This document shows positions 1-9,619 of a stretch of DNA of 22,284 nucleotides, in pieces. The notes under the pieces are model-generated. The model was not told the DNA's origin. It made no database searches and was given only the letters and a program-made list of their open reading frames with translations. Source of the stretch: Priapulus caudatus (lineage: Eukaryota; Priapulida; Priapulimorpha; Priapulimorphida; Priapulidae); assembly GCF_000485595.1 (NCBI RefSeq), contig NW_014577133.1, forward strand, positions 39,639 through 61,922, read 5' to 3'. Each line of letters begins with the position of its first letter. Position 1 is the first letter of the stretch. The position numbers were made by a program, and so were the translations under genes.

Positions 1-45
<45 letters not shown>

Positions 46-50
46 ACACA
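1..50. repeat. (CA)n microsatellite
   Basis: An almost perfect CA dinucleotide run, with one T interruption at about position 41. It is cut by the left edge of the window, so its full length is unknown. Confidence 0.95.
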
Positions 51-1853
51 TCGTATCTTCCACATTTATACCATGCTTAAATAATAATTCGAATAGAGTT
101 GTGTCAAGAGCTGTGCTCTTCGGCGCTTGAAGTCGATTTAAGCTATTAGTTATCGGAGTAAAGTGGGATATTGATCACGCTGCGAGCCATTATGTCATCC
201 ACTCTCCATTACAATGACGAGGGAAGCGGGGACGTGGTGCTATCCATCGTAATTAAAATGTTTACAATCTCGCATTAAAATATAATCTTCGGTCAGCCGG
301 CAATTCGGCTAATACCTTAAAACAATTTAATAAACGATTTTAAAACTCCTTCTATAGGCTTTTTGTTCATTACATTAAATTTGCTTTCGTATACCTATTA
401 AAACGGCCGTGCTTTGTAGCAGATATAGACTCTTTCCCTGAAAGCTGTTAAACTCTTAAGCGCTATATAATTTTACTAATGATGCATTCGCGTAATTCGA
501 ATTAGATACGGATCTTTTCTCATTCCGCGTTTCGTATGGTTAACAATCTTGCTCACAGCTGTTGGAATTAACCAGTTAATGAACGAAATCGCTACAATCC
601 TGATACTTTGCCTCAGTTTTGAGAGATAAATTACTAATTCAACTACGCGCATAATACTGCGCACATAAATGCCTCAGTACGTATATATAGTAATATAACC
701 TTAATTAATTCTACGAAATCTTTTGCTGATAGCTGCAATTTCTACTTAAGGAATCTATAATACTGCGCCCTTCATTATACCCGAATAACGGCTTTTTTTC
801 TTCAACATTTCAACTTTGACGTAAAAAAAACATCGTCGCATTGCGAATTAATTAGTTTGACTCTAAGAGTTTTCCCAGAGAATGGACACAGGCGCCATTG
901 CGCCAGCTGCGTTTGTCGCTGTAATGACCCAACGTGATGACGAAGGTAATTGGGCTGTGAACAGAAACTCGTGAGAAAAAAAACCTTGTGGAAAAACACA
1001 ATAACACGGTGCATGGACGCTTACAATGGTTGCAAATCGCAGGTATGAGCCCGATTACGTAGGTACGGCGAGCGACCTCTGATGGCACGCGATGAAACCA
1101 ACTAGTATCGTAAAATTGGCGCCTTTTATAGTTGCCATGTTTAACGCGTGGGTCAGTCACCCCCGCGGCAAGCCCACTCGCGCTTTTTTATGACACGATA
1201 TGCTTGTTCTGTTGCGTGCAAGTGGCCACGTCATTTAAAATAGGGAGATTTGTTCAGACATTCGACGTTAGTCGTTGTTATGTGACTTACTATGTAACTC
1301 ACTATATTATGTCACTGGTTTCCCACTAAACTCTTTCGTATATATATATGTATATATATATCGCTTATGACGGGTATGTCGTAGATATACTCTCAGAAGC
1401 GTGTCTCTCCAATTCATATGAATTCCACTGACCTGCGCGCGACCGTTGAAAGAGAAAAGAAAAGAAAAAATTAACTGAATTCACGGCAAATGTTTTCTAT
1501 TATTTAACCAGCCGGGACTTTCACGGACCAGATTGAATATATATATAATATCTAACGGGTCACAGTTGGCTTACGATCTACGAGGTTGTTTGTCTGTTTC
1601 CGTCACGTATTATGTGCATCCTTTAGAGTATTAGAGTAACCCCATTATACGCATCGTATCAAGAGCGTATAAAGAATTATATCCTTCTTTATACGCTCTT
1701 GATCGTATCGTGTGACGATAAGCACGAGTCGAGTCGGAAGCTGTGCTAGTATCGACGGATAATAAGGTATCGAGAGAGACGGAACCCGCAAAAACATCCG
1801 CAAGTGCCGTGGTGGGATTTATTAGTGGCTATAGACCCGCATATATATATATA
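51..1853. other. Intergenic, no supported gene
   Basis: AT-rich sequence without a reading frame that looks like protein on either strand. The longest frame, on the minus strand at about 852-1160, has no recognisable motif and no splice or start context. The stretch holds short TA runs (about 1341-1362 and 1535-1550) and a perfect hairpin at 1658-1703, listed separately. Confidence 0.6.
1658..1703. repeat. Perfect 19-bp inverted repeat (hairpin)
   Basis: The left arm ATCAAGAGCGTATAAAGAA (1658-1676) is the exact reverse complement of the right arm at 1685-1703. An 8-nt spacer separates them. No poly-U tail, target duplication or adjacent gene explains it. It could be a hairpin RNA precursor, a MITE remnant or a chance palindrome. 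Confidence 0.8.
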
Positions 1854-1861
1854 TATATAAG
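1854..1861 (+). promoter_or_regulatory. Candidate TATA box of the small secreted gene
   Basis: TATATAAG closes a short TA run. It lies 60 bp before the first ATG of the candidate secreted protein, so a start about 30 bp downstream would leave a short leader. The TA run itself could mimic a TATA box, so this is tentative. Confidence 0.3.
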
Positions 1862-1913
1862 ATGTCGAAAGTGGGTAATACGTGAAGAGTGCGCAGTGGG
1901 AAAACGGAAGTAG

Positions 1914-2281
1914 ATGGCACGTACAACGGCTTGTAATCACACCAAAACCAAGATGCTAACTCCTTATCGTCTTCGTTTTCCTTATCTCCTTATCATTTCT
2001 ACCGTCATCACCTTCAGTGACACACGTATGTTCCCACGTATAAGCTTCGCATTGAAGAGCGAATCGGATGTAATCGCATGCGCCCGTATGTGTCCGGATA
2101 CACAGTGCCCTGCATTTGTGAACGAAGAGTGGATGCTCGGAAATTGTCAGCATGTATGACACAAGTCTCCATTCGTTCGCCATTCGCTGTCCTGAATACC
2201 GTTTGAGATTGACGTGACAATATACAGGGCAGTGTGAGTCTTACAGTCGATTGTTATTTTGGTCGAATAGGGCAAATTTGA
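1914..2281 (+). CDS. Possible small secreted PAN/apple-like protein
   Basis: Exon 1 (1914-2153) encodes 80 residues. They contain a hydrophobic stretch (FPYLLIISTVITFS, about residues 23-36) that could be a signal peptide; translation might instead begin at the second Met (1953). After it comes a Cys-containing block, DVIACARMCPDTQCPAF, then GNCQH. This spacing (CA..C....C.AF, then a GxC strand) resembles the core of PAN/apple domains, which are small adhesive extracellular modules. The exon can end at CAT|GTATGA. A phase-0 exon 2228-2281 after ACAG would add 17 residues with one more Cys and a stop, across a 74-bp intron. Without splicing, the frame stops at 2159. The domain would be shorter than usual, so this may be a fragment. 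Seen: frame, Cys pattern, splice dinucleotides. Inferred: family and exon 2. No polyadenylation signal was found. Confidence 0.35.
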
Positions 2282-2550
2282 ATCTATGGCGTGCGAGGGA
2301 TATACTTCTTTATCTAGATAAGCTTGATGAATCTATGCTGGCGACTGCGGGATTACTAGCTCGCTCGATATATATATATATTAAGTCTGGATGCTTGAGT
2401 CTATACTGTCGGTAGAGTGCTCGATGTATTAAGTTGCAGAGCGTATATATATATTAAGGGTAGGACAGGTCGCTGTGTGCATACATACATAGACGATAGA
2501 GAATGCATACATGTATGAATGCATAAAGCGACTTCATACATCAGTTATTA
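2282..2550. other. Intergenic stretch before the MITE
   Basis: No gene is seen. It contains two short direct repeats of ATATATATATTAAG (ending near 2384 and 2457) and a near-palindrome around 2502-2524 (GCATACATGTATGAATGC). Confidence 0.5.
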
Positions 2551-2748
2551 GGCGCGTTCACACTGGCGCGAATAAGCGGGATGCAAATCCCGGTTTTTGC
2601 ATCGCGATCGAAATACCGAGATTATTACAAGTGTGAACGCAATAATACTCACTATTAGCGCGATTGTTCGCCTGTGTGAACAACGACACAATTATCTCGG
2701 TATTTCATCGCGATTAGCATCGCGGTTTTTCTTGTGTGTGAACGCGCC
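2551..2748. mobile_element. MITE with long imperfect inverted repeats, TA duplication
   Basis: The 198-bp element starts GGCGCGTTCACAC and ends with its exact reverse complement, GTGTGAACGCGCC. TA flanks both sides (2549-2550 and 2749-2750). Internal blocks also pair across the centre: ATCGCGATCGAAATACCGAGAT on the left corresponds to the complement of ATCTCGGTATTTCATCGCGAT on the right, so the whole element can fold as a long hairpin. It has no coding capacity, so it is a non-autonomous element. The TA duplication fits the Tc1/mariner superfamily, but the terminal sequence does not let me name a family. Confidence 0.8.
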
Positions 2749-2942
2749 TAATTGTGATTCTAAACGCGTATAGAACGAGTCACGTTGCTCACGATGCAAC
2801 CGCGGAGACGCGATGGGAAAGGAGTGGCCGTGACATTACTAGCCTCCTGGTCTCGGTCTCAGGGCCAGTAGAAACTACAACGCCTCTCCATTATGGCAAC
2901 AATGGTTCGTGACGTAGTGTAACATGTGATCACCCGGTGCCT

Positions 2943-3041
2943 TATATAACAAGAGGCAATTGGGGATAACGTAGGTTCCCCCGGAGAGGTAGATTGCAAT
3001 AGGTCGATTCCACACCATCCGTACCAAGACAGGACTAAAAG
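2943..3041 (+). promoter_or_regulatory. Candidate promoter and untranslated first exon
   Basis: TATATAA at 2943-2949 lies in non-repetitive sequence. About 90 bp later a good donor appears (AAAG|GTTAGT, intron from 3042). It could be joined to the acceptor CTCATATTATAG ending at 3333, just 10 bp before the ATG of the Gly/Tyr-rich protein. This would give a non-coding first exon of about 65-70 bp. It is inferred from splice-site shape only. Confidence 0.3.
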
Positions 3042-3343
3042 GTTAGTTCTTATGATATACTTCTTATTGAAGTGAAGAAATACGTGGTACATTATTAGAT
3101 TCATAGGTGAATACGAATGCGTGCGATGAATATTATATTAATTGCTTATATATCTGTGTGCGCGCGTAGAGATTGTATGGATGCTAGTGTGTAAGGGTGT
3201 GAATATGCGAGACTAGTTTTTATTTGAACGCAACAGATATGTAAAGACATAATAAATAATTCGCGTGAAGACGTGTGTGCACTGTTCTATATTATATTCT
3301 TATTAATACTAATGTTCTACTCTCATATTATAGGCTATTCAAA

Positions 3344-3814
3344 ATGAGATTAACAACGGTTCTTCTGCTACTGCTGTCGCTGTTAGCCATCGTCTCGGCA
3401 CGTGGATTCAGAAGTAGAAGTTCTGGTAGAAGTAAGTTTATTGGCGTAGCTACGATATCGAGGGCAGCAATGTAAAAAATAGTGATTGTAGTCGAATTAG
3501 GAACGGCATTAACGACGACGACGTTGACGATGGGGTTAATTTATTGGATGAGGCTTAGCAGACAAATTTTCATAAAAATTATAGTGTAATCACAAATATA
3601 GATTGTAGTCAAAAACGGTCTAAACTCTGCAAAATAGCTAGAATATTAAATCTATACAAATCCATGCGAGCAATAACCGACCAATAAACAGATTGAACAC
3701 ACATACGAAGTTATACATAATTAGAAAATACAAGCAATTCTGCAAGCACTAATATGCAATTACAAAATAATAATACCTTTTGTTGTTGCGATTCCCTGAT
3801 AGAATTCGTCCTAA

Positions 3815-3865
<51 letters not shown>

Positions 3866-5146
3866 CAGGAGTAGATAAAGGGAACCCTTTATCTACTCCT
3901 GACGGCGTTCCCGGAGGGGGGGTTCCTTTATCTACTCCTTGATAATATATATATATTATTTATATATATATATATATATAATATAAAGCTCAAAGGATAT
4001 AGCAACCGTGAACAGAGAAAATACAGATATATATCGCTTACAAAAAGTCGGGGCGAAAAACAAGAAAATGTTTAACGAGAAGTCGTAATATTTTAACTAA
4101 CCATGCATATGCCGATTTTCTTGAATTACGGATGTGAACGTCCTATGTTCTTATATTCGCAGGGTCTTACGGGGGTCGTAGGAACCGAGGATTTGGAGGC
4201 CGCTATGGAGGGTATGGAGGCCGCTATGGTTCCCTATACGGAGGACTTGGTGGCTACGGAGGCTACGGAGGTTACTCCTCCTATAGCAGTGGATATGGCG
4301 GTCTAGGCGGTTATGGCGGCTATGGCGGTTACGGAGGCTACGGTGGTTACGGAGGATTAGGCGGTTATGGCAGTTATAGCAGCTACGGAGGCCTAGGCGG
4401 TTATGGCGGCTACGGAGGCCTAGGCGGTTATGGCGGCTATGGAGGCTTAGGCGGCTACGGTAGCTATGGCAACTATGGCAGCTATCCATGTAAGTTACAC
4501 TGTATTGTACAATGTTTTGAATGCTAAACAATATATCAACGCCAAAAATTAGCGGTTTCGTGCACGAGTTCTCTTATACAAGCCGCACCAAACTTCTTGG
4601 ACGTAGCACGTACCCCAACGACGATTCAATTTTAGTGAATTTGTACTGATCTCGTGGTTAGAAAACAACGTGACGTACATGACGTGCATCAACGTGGATC
4701 GGTTTGCAATTTCAGATGCGTCGCGTACATACCAACCTGTTAATTACGTTTCTGGAGTGCAATCCACTGGTGCTGGGTATCCAAGAGTACAGACGATCAC
4801 GAACAGCACGGATGCAGACACCGAGGTTGTCGCCGTACAGCCGACCTACCAGCGAACTGGATATCCGGGAAGACTTGGCGTGTCTTCTTACGGGGCGGGC
4901 AGGGGACTATATGGCAACACGGTTTACAGGGGCGGCAACTTAGGAGGATATGGAAGCTACGGTGGAGGATTGGGTGGATACGGTGGTTACGGTGGAGGAT
5001 TGGGAGGATATAGTAGTTACGGTAGGGGACTTGGAGGATACGGTGGTTACGGTGGAGGATTGGGAGGATATAGTAGTTACGGTCGGGGACTTGGGGGATA
5101 CGGTGGTAGTTCATACCGCAGCTCAGGATCAGGCTGGCGTGGTTAA
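3344..5146 (+). CDS. Secreted Gly/Tyr/Leu-rich repeat protein
   Basis: Three coding exons, 3344-3431, 4163-4489 and 4716-5146, join in frame to a 281-residue protein. Both introns (731 and 226 bp) interrupt codons after the first base. Donors are GTAAGT; acceptors end TTCGCAG and TTTCAG. Residues 1-18 (MRLTTVLLLLLSLLAIVSA region) form a typical signal peptide, followed by a basic start with many Arg and Ser. Exon 2 (about residues 30-138) is almost wholly GGYGGY, GGLGGY and SSY units. Exon 3 begins with about 65 non-repetitive residues, including one N-glycosylation sequon (N168-S-T), and ends with GGYGGYGGGLGGYSSYGRGL repeats and a short SSYRSSGSGWRG tail. I chose ATG 3344 because it starts the signal peptide and follows an acceptor-like TATAG. 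Such composition is known from cuticle, shell-matrix (shematrin-like), byssus or cement proteins and from some Gly-rich antimicrobial peptides. A structural extracellular role is inferred and the exact family is not recognised. Confidence 0.85.
3817..3864. repeat. (TA)n microsatellite in intron
   Basis: An uninterrupted TA run that directly abuts the left end of the palindromic mini-element. Confidence 0.9.
3865..3942. mobile_element. Palindromic mini-element, TCAGGAGTAGATAAAGGG arms
   Basis: TCAGGAGTAGATAAAGGG (3865-3882) and its perfect reverse complement (3885-3902) are separated by only AA. A third arm in the reverse sense (3925-3942, with one extra T) follows after a G-rich spacer, so arms one and three also work as terminal inverted repeats. 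TA repeats flank both sides. The same core occurs in the 7541-7580 palindrome, and a partial copy (TATCAGGAGTA) sits at about 8505-8515 beside another TA run. This suggests a dispersed family; mobility is inferred. Confidence 0.6.
3944..3983. repeat. (TA)n microsatellite, interrupted
   Basis: A TA-rich run on the right side of the palindromic mini-element. Together with the left run it leaves the element embedded in TA repeat. Confidence 0.85.
4981..5100 (+). repeat. Two tandem 60-bp coding repeats
   Basis: 4981-5040 and 5041-5100 match at 58 of 60 bases. Each encodes 20 residues of the form GYGGYGGGLGGYSSYGRGLG. One of the two differences is synonymous in an Arg codon (AGG/CGG) and the other in a Gly codon. 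Partial units lie on either side, so the array grew by unequal exchange or slippage while the protein sequence was kept. Confidence 0.9.
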
Positions 5147-5655
5147 AATTTGTTGTTGGCGAATACTTTGTTTCACCAACAATTTATTATATAGAAACAT
5201 AAATAGTCTATGCATGTTCATATATTGCCTACAATAATAACAGGAATACGTAGAATATAACTGACAATTTCATTGGGAAAAGTCATTAGTTGCTGTTAGA
5301 CATATTATGTGATATAGGCCTAATGTTGGTACTATATCTTATGCGGTGCTACACGACAATCACGATCGTCTAATATGGTGTATATAATTAAGAGTGTGTT
5401 CGATGTAGATACTAGGTTACATAAGTACATTCCCAATTTTCTACAATGATATCATTTTGTAACGCGTTCTCCTACATTAGTGTTCCTAAGAATATATGAC
5501 TACCAGAATTGCATTTTCGCTGCTACATGAAGCGAGAGCGAAGTGCAGATGTATAGTTAGTATGTATATATAATATGTGTTGAGATGATATTGTTTCCGT
5601 AGTATATGGCGTGTAGTTATAGGTAAACTTAAATAAAGAAACAAACAAGTCATTT
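5147..5655 (+). promoter_or_regulatory. 3' UTR with AATAAA polyadenylation signal
   Basis: AATAAA at 5632-5637 follows the stop codon of the Gly/Tyr-rich protein by about 490 bp and is followed by A- and T-rich sequence. It is the first canonical signal downstream, so I assign it as this gene's 3' end. Confidence 0.6.
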
Positions 5656-6430
5656 TAAAAATGTATTCATGTGTATTTTTGCGTCCTGTCGAGTATCATA
5701 TCGCGCAAATACCTCCTTAAAAGTTCATTTTACGTTCGTTTCCATTTTCGTTTTTCATTTTATTTAAATTTTGTTTCGCTTACATTGACATTTCATTTTA
5801 ATTTCGTTTTCAATTTCGAATTTTGTTGCTGCACAACTCACAAGCACGGATGCACTTGCTACCGCACTTACGCACACCGCGTACGCAATTGCACTGACAT
5901 ACTAGCTGGCTACGTACTCTGATATTCGGCGTATTCCGGTTTTCTGTTGACAATTAAAAGAGACAGAGTGTTTTTAAGCTGCTCTGGATAACAGCGATTT
6001 AGAGTAAATATACAAAATAATAGCCAAACCATTAGTGATGCATTATCTTTACATTCATCTTTACAACCTCGATTGTTACTTCCATACAGCCTACCTTTCC
6101 CGCCATCACTCCACTATCTCCTCTGTCTCCTTTACTTTCACTCTGCCGATTGGTCTTCCTCCAACTCTTTCCTTAATTTTGGTTGTTCTCTATGTTCACT
6201 GATCTGCTTCTCCCTCTCCTTACTCTAATTAATTAACAATAACATGTCATAAAAATATCGCGAACACATCATTAACATAGCATGAATATTATTGACATTC
6301 AATTAGCAGATTTTTTTCTTTTTTTCTTTGTTTCAATTAAAGATTTTTTAATTGTACGCTAAAATGGCTAATGTGCTTTGGGAAAAACAATAGCAAACGC
6401 CAGCGGTAAAACCGGATTTGATTTATATAG

Positions 6431-6511
6431 GCTATTATTAGTTATATAGTTATATACTTATATAGTTATATAGTTATATTGTTATATTATTTATATATTA
6501 TATTATTAAGG
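6431..6511. repeat. Degenerate TTATATAG tandem repeat
   Basis: About eight to ten copies of an 8-bp TTATATAG-like unit, decaying into plain TTATAT toward the right. Confidence 0.75.
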
Positions 6512-6845
6512 CGACATGCATGCTAACACGCCGATCAACGCTTGCCTGTCTCAAGTATTCAGCTCTAGAAAACGTAAATGTAAGGTAAATTATATTAATC
6601 ATTCCGTTTTTATTATTTCGAGGCACATTGGAATTAGGCTTATGGGAGGGAATATTAAATTGGGTTTCTCTCTCGACATCTCACTCACTCCCTCTCTACT
6701 ACTCCTTCTCTACTCCTAGAGGTTACTCAGAGTCAGAGATGCCTGTCTGTGCATATACTCGCTCTCTAGGAGGCAGACAACAGTAGCCATCCGCCAATAG
6801 TTTCCCGCACTATTTAGACTTTCGAAAAGGCATTATTCTGACATT

Positions 6846-6870
6846 TTTAGTGGTAATATTCGCCACTAAA
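6846..6870 (-). other. 8-bp stem, 9-nt loop hairpin with AATATTAC
   Basis: TTTAGTGG (6846-6853) pairs perfectly with CCACTAAA (6863-6870) around a 9-nt loop. Read on the minus strand, the loop and first stem base give GAATATTAC. This is similar in layout to the nonanucleotide hairpin that marks rolling-circle origins of Rep-encoding circular ssDNA replicons. No Rep-like frame is nearby, so this is probably chance or a very small remnant. Confidence 0.3.
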
Positions 6871-7202
6871 GTGCACTAATCTGCATTGTGTACGCAAGGT
6901 GAATCCCCTATGACTTTCTATAAAGTATAAAAAGGGGGATTTGTCTTCTCCTGTAAATGGCCACTCCGCCAAAACTCTCTGATATATATTTTTTTAGTAT
7001 ATTTCGGTAATTTCTGCCTATTCTTGGGTAATTTCTACCTAATCTATAAAATGCTTATTCAGGCCTGTTGTATCAGGTGATTTATATTATTATTATATTA
7101 TGCTCTGTTGAAAATATGGCAGTGGCGCCCTCTTTTGGCAGGCTTTCGCATAATGGTTTCCACGGCAATTTCATTTTTATTTTCAAAAGCTGATAATACT
7201 GT

Positions 7203-7427
7203 GACGATATATGGATAGGATACCGCTATGCATATTTAAGTAGAATAGGTTAGGTAATGTTGTAGATAGGCCAACGCCTAATTGGGGTTTGTCTTTGTCA
7301 TTTATTTCGGAACCATACTCTGTACATAAAGCGCCTAATAAAGCATGTCATGTAAAAACGACAAACCGATTGTTATCTAAAACGATTTACCTTAAAACCC
7401 TAAAAACGTTACTTATAAATTCATTGT
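7203..7427 (+). repeat. Diverged direct repeat, copy A
   Basis: Aligns with 7593-7823 in the same orientation. The best-conserved part is the right half: both copies share ACGACAAACCGATTGTTATC, followed by AAAACGATT and CTTAAAACCCTAAAAACGTT. The left half has many small changes. It has no coding potential. Confidence 0.85.
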
Positions 7428-7540
7428 CCACGTTTGGTATACCGGTAATGATTATTAATATATACGGGCAGATGCATACTTTTAAAATGTTGCTACAAAA
7501 TTATCACAAATTATATCGATATATTCGATATATATACCAC

Positions 7541-7580
7541 CAGAAATAGATAATAGGGAATTCCCTATTATCTACTTCTG
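7541..7580. mobile_element. 40-bp palindrome with 7-bp direct flanks
   Basis: CAGAAATAGATAATAGGGAA (7541-7560) is followed at once by its reverse complement with one mismatch (7561-7580). ATACCAC occurs directly on both sides (7534-7540 and 7581-7587), which looks like a target-site duplication. The arms resemble those of the 3865-3942 element (CAGRAGTAGATAA then GGGAA). Confidence 0.6.
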
Positions 7581-7592
7581 ATACCACGAATG

Positions 7593-7823
7593 GGACAATA
7601 TATAGATAGAGTACCGCAATGAATATATAAAAATGGGTTAGGTAAAACCGCAATGTTGATAGTTAGGCCAACACTCAAGAGTTTGTCTTTGCCGTTTATT
7701 TCGTTACCATACTCTGTACATAACGCGCCTATAATATAGTATGTCATGTAAAGACGACAAACCGATTGTTATCTAAAACGATTCACCTTAAAACCCTAAA
7801 AACGTTACCTATAAATTCATTGT
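7593..7823 (+). repeat. Diverged direct repeat, copy B
   Basis: Second copy of the 7203-7427 repeat, same orientation, with a 165-bp spacer that holds the 40-bp palindrome. Small insertions and substitutions show the duplication is not recent. Confidence 0.85.
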
Positions 7824-8150
7824 ACTGCTATCATCGACTCTCTATGCCGATATATTATATCACCCTATCGCAACTACTACAAATAATTATCTGGTAAAGT
7901 TCACACTACTTTTTCAATAGTAAAACAATATATTGCAAATTACTTGGATACACCAGGCACAGTAAAACTCTATTTCTGTCTTTCTTTCTATGTGTGTCAT
8001 GGCTCTGTTTGTGTATTCCTTGCTTGTAGCCATCGGTTACGGTGACAGCGTGTAAAGATTATCTATCCTTCGGTCATTGTGATGATTGCCGTTGGCCGTT
8101 GTTATGGTTATGCCAATGCAGGCGCTCAGCGAGTGTAACCCACCGCAGAT

Positions 8151-8535
8151 ATGTCCTCCGATGACCATTGGTCTACATTATGCGCAGCTGACTTGGAGTC
8201 AACTGGCGAGACTATTCAACAGATACGCATAGCTACGCGTGATGAGCGAAAAGATGAGAACAAAACAAAAACTGTCAACGGCGCGCATCGAAACGTCGAA
8301 AGCAAGCAGCAACTCGTGTCAGAAAATGCAAACTTAAAACGACGATTGATTCAACTCGAAAACAGAGACGCAGAATTAAAAGCCTTAATTACTACGTGGA
8401 GACTGCAAGGTACAAAAATTCTTCCAGAGTATAAATTATAACCAGTGAGGCTAAACCTACCGAGGAATAATTTATAAGACCCATATAAAATATATAAAAA
8501 AAATATCAGGAGTATACATGATGAATACATACTGC

Positions 8536-8583
<48 letters not shown>

Positions 8584-9368
8584 ATGCCCGATCATATATA
8601 TAAATATATGCTGAGCGATGTCGTTATGACGCGCGCCTACGTAGGCGGTTAGGCGACTGTGCGGTTGTGGTTGGCGGGCGCGTTATTAATCTCGTTTCAA
8701 TCAAGTTTCAAATGTAAAAACATCTGAAGATATCGTATTTTCGAAATGCGCAGACGTCAGATATAGTTGATATTCTTCGTTATGTTATTGATCAGGTTTA
8801 TTTATTTTTTCCCAGATGCACAGAATCTCTATGCCTCTTCCGACGCCCACCTAAGAGGCCTCTCTGACATTGGGGGATCCCTAAGTACACGTCCACTCCG
8901 GTGAAGGGTACGCGACATTCATTTCATGTAATGAGACCATGTAGTTACAGAAGATTGTAGTAAACGTGTTACTAAAGCAGACGTTTTACACAGGTATTGT
9001 ATTCTAAGCATTGCTGTCATTATATTAATGAAATGTAAAATTAATTCGCGCCCACATGCCGAAAAGAAACTAACAGTGCTGTGAAACTCAAAGAACTTTA
9101 CACTAAATAGGGAGAGATGCCACTGAGCGCGGTAATATCTAGTGCCGACGAATTGCACTGCAAATTATTATCCTGGTAAACGTATTATAGCGCTATTGTG
9201 ATTGGAAATACACATATATGTCACTAACCAGTTCTGTCTAACTGCCAGGAATATTTAATGTGAAAGGAATACTCCTTGCAAATTCGCTGAAAGTCAGGTA
9301 GAATATACAGTTCACCATATATATCTATAATATATTATATATAAATATTATAGTTATATAATCATATA

Positions 9369-9448
<80 letters not shown>

Positions 9449-9575
9449 AAAGAACCATGTTCTAATAATGATAATAGGTGATTGTGGTTGAGGTTATTAG
9501 GATGAATGAGGTTGAAGTTAGGTCTATTATTAACAATGATATACGATAAGCTTATAGTGTATCATGAGTTTAGTG

Positions 9576-9619
<44 letters not shown>

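Larger units (their letters stand above)
5656..7202. other. Intergenic, no supported gene
   Basis: Contains a T-rich stretch of degenerate CATTTT/TTCGTTT words (about 5725-5825), a CT-rich patch (about 6090-6225), TTATATAG repeats and a short stem-loop. No reading frame looks like protein, and I see no tRNA. Confidence 0.55.

Noticed and set aside
852-1160. 102-codon minus-strand frame
   Set aside because: No motif, no signal or domain, and no splice or promoter context; the length is within chance for this composition.
8634-8647. 14-bp perfect palindrome CGCCTACGTAGGCG
   Set aside because: Short and isolated; could be chance or a SINE-like scrap, with no flanking duplication seen.
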